DNA from: an uncultured Oscillospiraceae bacterium
Lineage (GTDB): Bacteria > Bacillota > Clostridia > Oscillospirales > Oscillospiraceae
NCBI GenBank assembly: GCA_910585155.1
Contig: CAJUEC010000026.1
Coordinates: forward strand, 1-33,864
Reading direction: 5' to 3'
Length of the DNA: 33,864 nucleotides
Of this stretch, positions 14,933 to 21,614 are shown piece after piece. Each line of letters starts with the position of its first letter. Within the stretch, counting starts at the first letter, position 1. The notes beneath the pieces are model-generated. The model ran no database searches and had not been told where the DNA came from. It worked only from the letters and a program-made list of their open reading frames with translations. The translations under genes were made by a program, and so were the position numbers.

Positions 14933-15018
14933 AGGTACAAAACCAGACAATCTCCTCCCTCTCTCTTTTCTCAAAAAATGAAAGCCCTCCGGCTTGCGCC
15001 GGGGGGCCTTTCATTTTG
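14933..15018 (+). ncRNA. Candidate small regulatory RNA (about 86 nt)
   Basis: Between the TATAAT at 14921 and the hairpin terminator ending at 15018 there is room for an RNA of about 85 nt and no credible open frame. Its 5' half carries an unstructured pyrimidine run, TCTCCTCCCTCTCTC (14951-14965), complementary to Shine-Dalgarno sequences. Such C/U-rich single-stranded stretches are the targeting regions of several Gram-positive sRNAs. Downstream plus-strand DNA is only the antisense of the ECF gene, so the transcript cannot be an mRNA leader. PhoP-box-like repeats upstream suggest control by a phosphate-type response regulator. Existence and role are inferred; nothing here shows expression. 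Confidence 0.5.
14973..15018. terminator. Bidirectional terminator (sRNA and ECF gene)
   Basis: A long stem of AAAATGAAAG and CTTTCATTTT with inner CCTCCGGC/GCCGGGGG around TTGC. T-rich tails follow on both strands (ATTTTG on plus, TTTTTTGAG on minus), so it can end both the plus-strand small RNA and the minus-strand ECF transporter gene. Confidence 0.85.
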
Positions 15019-15038
15019 TCGGGACAAGCCGCGCTCAT

Positions 15039-15099
15039 CCGCTTCGCTGTCCCTCCTCTCCCCACAAAACCATGAGACGGCTTTGCGGGGACCCCATTT
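15039..15099 (-). repeat. Dispersed repeat R2, copy downstream of ECF gene
   Basis: The minus strand reads AAATGGGGTCCCC, then GCAAAGCCGTC, then GAGAGGAGGGACAGCG, about 80% identical to the copy at 12122-12182. It continues into a GGCTTGTCC stretch also seen at 4439-4490. It sits between the ECF stop codon and its terminator. Confidence 0.55.
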
Positions 15100-15131
15100 G
15101 AAGTCCAACTGGGGCGCAGATACATTGGAAG

Positions 15132-15713
15132 CTATACCAGCTTTTCCTCCAGGTGCGCGGCCTTCAGGGCTTTATGGAGGGCCACCCCCAGGATGGGGGC
15201 GAAGATCACCGCCACAATGCCGTTGAAGAGGGAGGATGGCAGCTTGCCCAGGGTGGCGACCCACGCCGCGTCCGGGCTCAGGCCCTTCACCAGCAGGCCG
15301 TTGTAGACAAAGCACTTCACCATGTAGACGGCGATGTAGCTCACCGCAGCGGCGGCGCTGGCAACGGCCTCGTTGACGTAATTGCTCTTCCCCTTGAGCA
15401 CCTTGAAGTAGACCGCCCCGGCCACCACGCCGTACAGCCCCTTGGTGAGGAAGGTGATGGGGGCCTCCATGATGCGCAGGGGGTCGAACAGGTCGAAGAT
15501 GGCCGAGCCCATCCCCGCCGCCAGCCCGCCCCACCAGGGACCCAGCAGCAGCCCCGACAGGGCGCACATCACGTTGCCCAGGTGGAAGCGGTTGGTGCCC
15601 AGGGGTGAGGGAATCTGGATATCGGGGATCTTGGAGCCCACCGCCACCAGGGCCGCCATGGCCGCCGCCATGCACAGCATGGTCAGGGTCCGCCTGCGTT
15701 TTGATTCGTTCAT
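15132..15713 (-). CDS. ECF transporter S component
   Basis: A 193-residue membrane protein, the substrate-binding subunit of an energy-coupling-factor vitamin importer. It needs the shared EcfA/EcfA'/EcfT module, which is not in this window. Family signature PLGTNRFHLGNVMCALSG at about residues 37-54, then LLGPWWGGLAAG and the later KGLYGVVAG, with about six membrane segments. This is the ECF-ribofla_trS type group, whose members import riboflavin, pyridoxine or other vitamins. ATG at 15713 with AAGGAG 9 nt upstream; a TTG three codons earlier is less likely. It is divergent from a MocR/PdxR-like regulator, so a vitamin B6 substrate is a reasonable guess but not shown. Confidence 0.88.
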   Translation of the reverse strand: MNESKRRRTLTMLCMAAAMAALVAVGSKIPDIQIPSPLGTNRFHLGNVMCALSGLLLGPWWGGLAAGMGSAIFDLFDPLRIMEAPITFLTKGLYGVVAGAVYFKVLKGKSNYVNEAVASAAAAVSYIAVYMVKCFVYNGLLVKGLSPDAAWVATLGKLPSSLFNGIVAVIFAPILGVALHKALKAAHLEEKLV

Positions 15714-15746
15714 CGCTGACAACTCCTTCCGGGGCCTTGACGGCCC

Positions 15747-15795
15747 CTGGTTCTGGTGCTATTATATGTAAAACTGACATGGTTTCCAGCTCCAG
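15747..15795. promoter_or_regulatory. Operator-like inverted pair between ECF gene and MocR regulator
   Basis: CTGG-TT-CTGG (15747-15756) is mirrored by CCAG-CT-CCAG (15786-15795). The space between contains a minus-strand TATAAT (15766-15761), the best -10 for the ECF gene. Paired short half-sites around a promoter between a MocR gene and its neighbour are what this regulator family uses. Confidence 0.45.
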
Positions 15796-15848
15796 TTTTT
15801 ATCTTTTTTATGGGGTCAGATTTTCTGTCCCCTGTGGAGGTGACTGCT

Positions 15849-17225
15849 GTGGACGCTTCCTTCCCCCTCCCCGTGTTCACCGAAAACGCCCCTCTGTATG
15901 ACCAGCTATACCGCCACATCGCCGGGGCCATCCAGTCCGGGGCCCTGTCCCCCGGGGCCAGGCTGCCCTCCAAGCGGCGTATGTGCGCCCTGGCGGGGGT
16001 GAGCATGAGCACGGTGGAGACCGCCTATTCCCTGCTGGCGGCGGAGGGCTACGTGCTGGCAAAGCCCCGCAGCGGCTATGTGTGCGCCCGGCTGCTCCCC
16101 CCGGCCCCCGCCGCCCCGGCCTCCCTCCCGGCGGCCCCCCCGGACCCTCCCCGGTGGGCCTACGACTGCTCCACCTCGGCGGTGGACACCTCCGTCTTCC
16201 CCTTCTCCTCCTGGGCGCGGATCACCAAGGAGGCGGTGTATGAGAACCCCGGCCTTTTGCAGCGGGGCCACCCCCAGGGGGATCAGCCCCTGCGGGCCGC
16301 CCTGGCCCAGCTGCTCTCCCAGTACCGGGGGGTGCGGTGCACCCCGGAGCAGGTGGTGGTGGGGGCGGGGGCGGACTACCTGCTCTCTCTCCTGCTCCAG
16401 CTTCTGCCCGAGCAGCGGGCTGTGGCCCTGGAGGACCCGGGCTACCCCGCCGCCTACGCCGCCGCCGCCCTCCACGGGCGCCAGGCCGTCCCCATCCCGG
16501 TGGACGGCGAGGGGATGGACCGAACCGCCCTGGAGCGCTCCGGCGCGGGGCTGGCCTATGTCACCCCCTCCCACCAATTCCCCCTGGGTGTGACCATGCC
16601 GGCGGCCCGGCGCAGCCAGCTGCTCCACTGGGCGGCGGCCGCCCCGGGGCGCTTCCTCATCGAGGACGACTACGACAGCGAATTCCGCTGGTCCTCCCGG
16701 CCCATCCCCGCCGTGCAGGGGATGGACCGGGCGGGGCGGGTGGTGTACATGGGCACCTTCTCCCGGTCCATCGCCCCCGCCATCCGGGTGGCGTACATGA
16801 TCCTACCCCCCGCCCTGCTGGAGCGCTTCCGCGCCACCTTCTCCCACGGGGCCTGCACCGTCTCCCGGTTTGAGCAGGAGAGCCTGCGCCGCTTCCTGGT
16901 CCAGGGGCTGTACGGGCGGCACCTGCGGCGCGCAGGCAATCTGTACCGCAAAAAGTGCGCCCTGTTCGCCGGGGCGCTGGCCGGCATCCCCGGCGCCGTC
17001 CTCTCCGGGGCGGACGCGGGGCTCCACTTTCTGCTCACCCTGCCCCGGTACTCTGAGGAGGTGCTGGTGGCCCGGGCGGCGGAGAAATCCATCCGGGTCC
17101 ACCCCCTGAGCCGGTACTGCCACGCCGTCCCCCCCCAGCCGTCCACGGTGGTGCTGGGCTTCGCCGGACTCACCGAGGGGGAGATCGGGCGGGCGGCGGA
17201 GCTGCTGAGAGAGGCGTGGAAATAG
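15849..17225 (+). CDS. MocR/PdxR-family regulator lacking the PLP lysine
   Basis: A 458-residue fusion of a GntR winged helix (residues 12-80: PLYDQLYRHI, LPSKRRMCALAGVS, STVETAYSLL) and a fold-type-I aminotransferase domain (about 105-458). The aminotransferase half keeps EDDYDSEFRW with the ring-nitrogen aspartate and SHQFPLG. The position of the PLP-binding lysine in GTFSK is arginine here (CGG at 16764-16766, GTFSRSIAP, residue 306), so no Schiff base can form. Such regulators sense PLP or amino acids; this one may bind ligand non-covalently. The GTG start at 15849 is chosen for GGAGG 8 nt upstream; an ATG at 15810 is possible. Divergent from the ECF S-component gene it may control. Confidence 0.85.
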   Translation: MDASFPLPVFTENAPLYDQLYRHIAGAIQSGALSPGARLPSKRRMCALAGVSMSTVETAYSLLAAEGYVLAKPRSGYVCARLLPPAPAAPASLPAAPPDPPRWAYDCSTSAVDTSVFPFSSWARITKEAVYENPGLLQRGHPQGDQPLRAALAQLLSQYRGVRCTPEQVVVGAGADYLLSLLLQLLPEQRAVALEDPGYPAAYAAAALHGRQAVPIPVDGEGMDRTALERSGAGLAYVTPSHQFPLGVTMPAARRSQLLHWAAAAPGRFLIEDDYDSEFRWSSRPIPAVQGMDRAGRVVYMGTFSRSIAPAIRVAYMILPPALLERFRATFSHGACTVSRFEQESLRRFLVQGLYGRHLRRAGNLYRKKCALFAGALAGIPGAVLSGADAGLHFLLTLPRYSEEVLVARAAEKSIRVHPLSRYCHAVPPQPSTVVLGFAGLTEGEIGRAAELLREAWK

Positions 17226-17231
17226 AACTGG

Positions 17232-17247
17232 CGTTTCACGTGAAACA
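17232..17247. other. parS-like centromere site
   Basis: CGTTTCACGTGAAACA matches 15 of 16 bases of the B. subtilis Spo0J/ParB binding site TGTTTCACGTGAAACA; the inner 14 bp GTTTCACGTGAAAC is a perfect palindrome. It lies in the 90-bp gap after the MocR gene. In Firmicutes such sites nucleate ParB spreading and cluster around the replication origin. That ParB binds here, and that this region is origin-proximal, is inference. Confidence 0.75.
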
Positions 17248-17263
17248 CTTTTCAAAAAAGGGC

Positions 17264-17294
17264 TTGACTCTTCCGTTACGTCATGGGTTAGAGT
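17264..17294 (+). promoter_or_regulatory. MerR-type promoter with 19-bp spacer
   Basis: TTGACT (17264-17269), a 19-bp spacer containing CCGTTACGTCATGG, and TAGAGT (17289-17294). The over-long spacer with a partly symmetric centre is the hallmark of promoters that MerR proteins bind and untwist. It lies 20 bp upstream of a MerR-family gene, so autoregulation is likely. Confidence 0.8.
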
Positions 17295-17314
17295 GTACCC
17301 CGGAGGTGGACGAG

Positions 17315-18049
17315 ATGCGATATTCCGTGAGCCAGGCGGCGCGGCTGGCCGGCGTCAGTGTGCGCACGCTGCGCTGGTACGATGAGATCGGACTGCTGAA
17401 GCCCTCTGAGGTCACCCCGGCTGGGTATCGGCTTTACGGCGATGAGGCCATGGCGGCGCTCCAGCAGATTTTGTTTTACCGGGAGCTGGGCGTACCCCTG
17501 GAGCAGATCGGGCGCATCCTGTCCGCCCCGGACCACCACCGGACCGAGGCCCTGAAAAAGCACCGAACCCTGCTGCTGATGAAGCGGCGGCGGCTGGACG
17601 ACATGCTTCGGCTGGTGGACGAGACGATTGGAGGGAACATCATGTATGACGAGAGACCCAAGCCCACCCAGGCCGACTGGGAGGCGGTGAAAAATCAGTA
17701 CGCCCAGGAAGCGGCGGACCGCTGGGGCAACACCGAGGCCTTCCTGGAGAGCCGGGAGAAGCACAAGGATTACACCCCGGAAAAAGAGGCGCAGATCCGA
17801 ACAGAGATGGAGGAGATCTTTGCCGCCTTCGGGGCCTGCGCCGACCCGGCGGGGGCGGAGGCCCAGGCCCTGGTGCGCCGCTGGCAGGAACACATCACAA
17901 AGTACCACTACCACTGCACCGACGGCATCCTGGCCTGCCTGGGCCAGATGTACGCGGGCGACCCCAGGTTCCAGGCAAACCTGGACCAGTACGGCCCCGG
18001 CACCGCCCAGAAGCTGAGCGACGCCATCGCCGCGTACTGCAAACAGTAA
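17315..18049 (+). CDS. TipA-like MerR-family regulator
   Basis: A 244-residue regulator. The MerR DNA-binding domain (residues 1-70) has YSVSQAARLAGVSVRTLRWY and GYRLYGDEA; a coiled coil covers about 78-112. The C-terminal TipAS ligand-binding domain (about 118-244) shows the group's WEAVKNQYAQEAADRWG, FAAFGACA and YHYHCTDGILACLGQMYAGD. In Streptomyces TipA this domain captures thiopeptide antibiotics; relatives in Firmicutes respond to varied hydrophobic compounds. The ATG at 17315 is preceded by GGAGGTG. It follows its own 19-bp-spacer promoter, so it probably activates itself on ligand binding. No obvious target transporter is adjacent, and the ligand is unknown. Confidence 0.92.
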   Translation: MRYSVSQAARLAGVSVRTLRWYDEIGLLKPSEVTPAGYRLYGDEAMAALQQILFYRELGVPLEQIGRILSAPDHHRTEALKKHRTLLLMKRRRLDDMLRLVDETIGGNIMYDERPKPTQADWEAVKNQYAQEAADRWGNTEAFLESREKHKDYTPEKEAQIRTEMEEIFAAFGACADPAGAEAQALVRRWQEHITKYHYHCTDGILACLGQMYAGDPRFQANLDQYGPGTAQKLSDAIAAYCKQ

Positions 18050-18079
18050 GGACCCGCATTCACATGTTCTAAAAAACGC

Positions 18080-18111
18080 AAAAATCCCCCGGACGCTCCA
18101 CCGTCCGGGGG
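18080..18111. terminator. Shared terminator between converging genes
   Basis: A perfect 10-bp stem CCCCCGGACG/CGTCCGGGGG (18086-18095 with 18102-18111). On the minus strand it is followed by ATTTTTG and ends queT; on the plus strand the tail CCTTGTC is weaker. Confidence 0.85.
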
Positions 18112-18125
18112 CCTTGTCTATTTTG

Positions 18126-18656
18126 TCAGGACACGGGGGCCTGGACCTGGGGCCGCAGGGCGGGCTTCAGCACGCTGATCCTGGGCAGCAGCTTGAGCAG
18201 CGGCGTGCCCAGCACATAGCACACCAGCGCCTCGGCGGGAATGAAGGTGAGGGCATTCCAGCCGCAGGCGGTCCAAAACGCTCCGTTCAGCGCGCCCACC
18301 TCCGTCCAGGCCCACATGGGGGACAGGATCAAGGCATTGACCAGAATGGGGGGCAGGGCCGCCAGATACCATTTGGGCATTTTCATGGTGAGCCACGCGG
18401 CGATGGCGGTGGCCAGGGTACCGAACAGCCAGTCCAGCGGGCCAAAGGGGGACAGCAGGTTGGTGAGGAAGCACCCCACCACCAGCCCCGGCGCGGCGGC
18501 CGGGAACAGGAAGGGCAGGACGGTGAGGGCCTCGGCAAACCGGCACTGGAACACCAGGAAGTTCAGGCCGAAGATGTTGGCGAAATAGCCCATCACGGTG
18601 TAGAGCGCCGCCACCATGGCGGCAATGGTCAGATCACGGACGGAAAACCTGCGCAT
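18126..18656 (-). CDS. queT: QueT-family transporter (queuosine precursor ECF S component)
   Basis: A 176-residue membrane protein with about six hydrophobic segments. Its signature, CRFAEALTVLPFLFPAA followed by PGLVVGC and LLSPFGPLDWLFGTLAT, is that of QueT, the ECF S component for queuosine precursors (preQ1/preQ0). It needs the shared ECF module elsewhere in the genome. ATG start with GGAGGT 7 nt upstream. queT genes are usually controlled by preQ1 riboswitches, and a roughly 130-nt structured leader precedes this one (18657-18785). The tail LKPALRPQVQAPVS is soluble. No queuosine biosynthesis genes lie in the window, which is common for salvage-only gut Clostridia. Confidence 0.85.
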   Translation of the reverse strand: MRRFSVRDLTIAAMVAALYTVMGYFANIFGLNFLVFQCRFAEALTVLPFLFPAAAPGLVVGCFLTNLLSPFGPLDWLFGTLATAIAAWLTMKMPKWYLAALPPILVNALILSPMWAWTEVGALNGAFWTACGWNALTFIPAEALVCYVLGTPLLKLLPRISVLKPALRPQVQAPVS

Positions 18657-18785
18657 AAAACTACCTCCAATTTATGTTTAGAGCGCCGGCGCGCCGGCGC
18701 AGCGGCGGGCGTTCCTTCCGGGTGGGAACGCGCTTTCCCACCCGCGGCTCTCTGCCCGCCGGTTGGACCGAAGTGGAGGTCGGTC
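18657..18785 (-). ncRNA. Structured queT leader, riboswitch candidate
   Basis: The predicted transcript starts near 18785. Its first hairpin has stem GACCGA/TCGGTC (18785-18780, 18771-18766), whose CCTCCACT loop plus the adjacent stem A presents ACCTCCA. That 7-mer is perfectly complementary to TGGAGGT (18669-18663), the queT Shine-Dalgarno region. Between them, GGCGGGC/GCCCGCC encloses a perfect 10-bp hairpin CGGGTGGGAA/TTCCCACCCG, and a GCGCCGGC palindrome follows. A loop pairing to the ribosome binding site is how translational preQ1 riboswitches work. I cannot match the preQ1-I consensus here, so the class is open (preQ1-III or unknown). Confidence 0.5.
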
Positions 18786-18791
18786 GTTACT

Positions 18792-18820
18792 ATTTTACCA
18801 CAGCGCCCCGCCTGTGTACA
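18792..18820 (-). promoter_or_regulatory. Promoter of queT
   Basis: On the minus strand TGTACA (18820-18815), a 17-bp spacer and TAAAAT (18797-18792). A start about 7 nt downstream falls at 18785, exactly where the first leader hairpin begins. Confidence 0.55.
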
Positions 18821-18877
18821 GCAAAATTTCCTCCGCTCCGCCTGGAAAAAAGATTCGTCAAATTCCTCAAATAACCG

Positions 18878-18906
18878 TTGCCAAACGGCGGGTCTTATTG
18901 TATAAT
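18878..18906 (+). promoter_or_regulatory. Promoter of the EF-G-like gene
   Basis: TTGCCA (18878-18883), 17-bp spacer, TATAAT (18901-18906), about 60 bp upstream of the start codon. Confidence 0.75.
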
Positions 18907-18969
18907 TATCTTTAGCGACGCTTTGGCCGTTGGGTTTGGCCGAGTATAATATAAGGAGTGGAAACTACT

Positions 18970-21039
18970 ATGAGCTATTCTCCCCACAACATCCGCAACA
19001 TCTGTCTGCTGGGCCATGGCGGCAACGGCAAAACCACCCTGGTTGAGAGCTTCCTGCGCATGACCGGTGTCATCGACCGTCTGGGCAAGACCACCGACGG
19101 CAACACCGTTTGCGATTACGACCCCGAGGAGATCAAGCGCCAGATCTCCATCTCCGCCGCCGTGGCCCCCGTGGAGTATAACGGCTGCAAGATCAACGTG
19201 CTGGACGCCCCCGGCAACTTCGACTTCGCCGGCGAGGTGGCCGAGTGCCTGTCCGTGGCCGACGCGGGCGTGCTGGTGTGCGCCGCCAAGGGCGGGATGT
19301 CCGTGGGCACCGAGCGGGCCTGGCGCCTGCTGGACGAGCGCAAGCTGCCCCGCATCGTCTACATCTCCAAGATGGACGAGGACAACATCGACTTCAACTC
19401 CGCCTTCGACACCCTGCGGGAGTACTTCGGCAAGAGCGTGGCCCCCCTGGTGGTCCCCATCTGGGACGCCGACAAAAAGGTCACCGGCGTGGTGGACGTG
19501 CTCCACAAGCGCGCCTTCGAGCCCGCCGGCAGCAAGCGCAAGGAGATCCCCATCCCCGAGGACAAGGTGGCCGTCATTGACGAGATCTATGGCCAGCTCA
19601 TGGAGTCGGTGGCCGAGACCAGCGAGGAGTTCATGGAGAAATTCTTCGGCGGCGAGGAGTTCACCTACGCCGAGATCATGCAGGGCCTGCGGGCCGGCGT
19701 GCGGGACTGCTCCCTGGTCCCCGTGGTGTGCGGCTCCGCCTTCAGCGGCCTGGGCACCCTGATGCTGCTGGACATGATCGTGGACCTGCTGCCCAACCCC
19801 CTGGAGGGCGTCCCCGCCTCCGGCACCGACAAGGACGGCGAGCACGAGGACTTCATCGTCTCCCAGGGCGCCGTCCCCGCCGCCTTCGTGTTCAAAACCG
19901 TGGCCGATCAGTACGGCAAATTCTCCTTTGTCAAGGTCATCTCCGGCAACCTCACCCCCGACCTCACCCTGGTGAACGCCACCACCGGCCAGAACGAGAA
20001 GCTGGGCCGGCTGTACGCCATGCGGGGCAAGAAGAGCGAGGAGGTCAAGGAGCTGGCCTGCGGCGACATCGGCGCCATCGGCAAGATGGACCGGCTCAAG
20101 ACCGGCGACACCCTGTGCGATCAGCGCAAGTTCATCAAGCTGGACCCCATCCCCTTCGCCGAGCCCAACTTCTCCAAGGCCATCGCCCCCAAGACCCGGG
20201 GCCAGGAGGACAAGATCGCCGCCGGCCTGGGCCGCCTCAACGAGGAGGACCCCACCTTTAACGTGGTGAACAACGCCGAGACCCACCAGATGGTGGTCAC
20301 CACCGCCGGCGACATCCAGATGGACGTGCTGGTAAACAAGCTGAAGAGCCGCTTTAACGTGGAGGTGGAGCTGTCCGAGCCCCGGGTGGCCTACCGGGAG
20401 AAGATCCGCAAGAGCGTGTCCAAGCAGGGCCGCCACAAGAAGCAGACCGGCGGCTCCGGCCAGTTCGGCGACGTGTGGATCCGCTTCGAGCCCTGCGAGA
20501 GCGAGTCCCTGGAGTTCTGCGAGGAGGTTGTGGGCGGCGCGGTGCCCAAGAACTTCTTCCCCGCGGTGGAAAAGGGCCTGCGGGAGGCCTGCGTCCACGG
20601 CGTGCTGGCGGGCTACCCAATGGTCAACCTGAAGGCCACCCTGTACGACGGGTCCTACCACCCGGTGGACTCCTCCGAAATCGCCTTCAAGACCGCCGCC
20701 CAGCTGGCCTACAAGGTCGCCCTGCCCGAGGGCTCCCCGGTGCTGCTGGAGCCGGTGGGCGAGCTGAAGGTCACTGTGCCCGACAACTACATGGGCGACG
20801 TGCTGGGCGACCTCAATAAGCGCCGGGGCCGCGTCATGGATATGCAGCCCATCGGCGGCGGCAACCAGACCATCACCGCCGAGGTGCCCATGGCCGAGAT
20901 GATGACCTATGCCATCGACCTGCGGGCCATGACCCAGTCCCGGGGCTCCTTCGTACTCCACTTCGTGCGCTACGAGGACTGCCCCCCCGCCGCCCAGGAG
21001 AAGGCCATCGCCGCGGCGAAGGCCATGGCGGAGGAATAA
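18970..21039 (+). CDS. Elongation factor G-like GTPase (paralogue)
   Basis: A 689-residue translational GTPase with the five-domain plan of EF-G. The P-loop is GHGGNGKT at residues 15-22 (AHIDAGKT in EF-G), G3 is DAPGN at 79-83 and G4 is SKMD at 133-136 (NKMD usually). The residue after DxPG, a catalytic histidine in EF-G, EF-Tu and relatives, is asparagine here, and switch I reads KRQISIS instead of RGITI. These changes mark the EF-G-like paralogue group of Firmicutes rather than the main translocase. The C-terminal domains keep GGSGQFGDV and RRGRVMDM. ATG with AAGGAG upstream. Codon use is almost wholly C-ending, suggesting high expression. Precise role unknown. Confidence 0.9.
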   Translation: MSYSPHNIRNICLLGHGGNGKTTLVESFLRMTGVIDRLGKTTDGNTVCDYDPEEIKRQISISAAVAPVEYNGCKINVLDAPGNFDFAGEVAECLSVADAGVLVCAAKGGMSVGTERAWRLLDERKLPRIVYISKMDEDNIDFNSAFDTLREYFGKSVAPLVVPIWDADKKVTGVVDVLHKRAFEPAGSKRKEIPIPEDKVAVIDEIYGQLMESVAETSEEFMEKFFGGEEFTYAEIMQGLRAGVRDCSLVPVVCGSAFSGLGTLMLLDMIVDLLPNPLEGVPASGTDKDGEHEDFIVSQGAVPAAFVFKTVADQYGKFSFVKVISGNLTPDLTLVNATTGQNEKLGRLYAMRGKKSEEVKELACGDIGAIGKMDRLKTGDTLCDQRKFIKLDPIPFAEPNFSKAIAPKTRGQEDKIAAGLGRLNEEDPTFNVVNNAETHQMVVTTAGDIQMDVLVNKLKSRFNVEVELSEPRVAYREKIRKSVSKQGRHKKQTGGSGQFGDVWIRFEPCESESLEFCEEVVGGAVPKNFFPAVEKGLREACVHGVLAGYPMVNLKATLYDGSYHPVDSSEIAFKTAAQLAYKVALPEGSPVLLEPVGELKVTVPDNYMGDVLGDLNKRRGRVMDMQPIGGGNQTITAEVPMAEMMTYAIDLRAMTQSRGSFVLHFVRYEDCPPAAQEKAIAAAKAMAEE

Positions 21040-21056
21040 AGCAAACGCTGACAAAA

Positions 21057-21083
21057 GGCCCGCCTCCAAATCGGAGGCGGGCC
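21057..21083. terminator. Bidirectional terminator between EF-G-like gene and spmB
   Basis: An 11-bp stem GGCCCGCCTCC/GGAGGCGGGCC around AAATC. It is followed by CTTCCTCTTT on the plus strand and TTTTG on the minus strand, 17 bp after the EF-G-like stop. Confidence 0.85.
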
Positions 21084-21091
21084 CTTCCTCT

Positions 21092-21610
21092 TTAAAACAG
21101 CAGCCTCACCGCCCAGGACGCCGCCAGAAACCCCGCCACGTCCGCGCACAGCGCCGCCGGGACGGCGTATCGGGTCCTGCCCACCTTGGCCGCGCCGAAG
21201 TATACCGCGATGGTATAGAAGGTCGTCTCTGTCGAGCCCAGCATCACCGCCGCCGTCCGGCCCACCAGGGAGTCGGGGCCGTAGGTCTCGATGAGCTCCG
21301 CCCCCACCCCCAGGGCGGCGGAGCCGCTCACCGGGCGGACCAGCAGCAGGCCGATGGTCTCCGCCGGTATGCCCACCGCCGCCAGAACGGGCCCCACCGC
21401 CTCGCCTAAAAGCTCCAGCGCCCCGGAGGCGCGCAGCATGTACACCGCCGTCAGCAGGCCGATGAGAGGCGGCATGATCCGCAGGGACACCCGCAGCCCC
21501 TTCTCCGCCCCGTCGGTGAGGGCGCCCCACAGATCAACCCGTTTCACCAGCCCCCACAGCGCCACCGCCAGCATGAGAAAGGGGACCAGCATGGTGAACA
21601 TCAGGTCCAT
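21092..21610 (-). CDS. spmB: Spore maturation protein B
   Basis: A 172-residue polytopic membrane protein with the nucleoside-recognition/gate fold. Together with SpmA it is needed for normal dehydration of the spore core in B. subtilis and Clostridium perfringens. Signature stretches RIMPPLIGLLTAVYMLRAS, RPVSGSAALG and GSTETTFYTIAVYFGA are intact. The ATG at 21610 is preceded by GGAGGTGAGGGG; a longer upstream version would lie within spmA. It follows spmA by 4 bp, the usual arrangement, and ends at the shared terminator. Confidence 0.94.
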   Translation of the reverse strand: MDLMFTMLVPFLMLAVALWGLVKRVDLWGALTDGAEKGLRVSLRIMPPLIGLLTAVYMLRASGALELLGEAVGPVLAAVGIPAETIGLLLVRPVSGSAALGVGAELIETYGPDSLVGRTAAVMLGSTETTFYTIAVYFGAAKVGRTRYAVPAALCADVAGFLAASWAVRLLF

Positions 21611-21614
21611 CCCC

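Noticed and set aside
15714..15848. FMN or TPP riboswitch for the ECF S component
   Set aside because: The intergenic region is 135 bp and holds a promoter, paired half-sites and a short GGGGCC/GGCCCC hairpin near the SD; no conserved riboswitch core is visible.
17216..17314. N-terminal extension of the TipA-like protein through the parS sequence (FHVKH)
   Set aside because: The MerR domain begins at the ATG at 17315 with a good SD, and the upstream stretch holds a 19-bp-spacer promoter, so it is not translated.
18657..18785. preQ1-I riboswitch
   Set aside because: The A-rich tail and short stem-loop of the preQ1-I consensus could not be found; kept only as an unclassified structured leader.
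18895..21069. A 724-codon open frame on the strand opposite the EF-G-like gene
   Set aside because: It mirrors the EF-G codons; its His/Val/Leu/Gly-rich translation has no domain, and the high GC and biased third positions of the real gene explain its openness. Similar antisense frames over prfB, tex and trpX were dismissed for the same reason.
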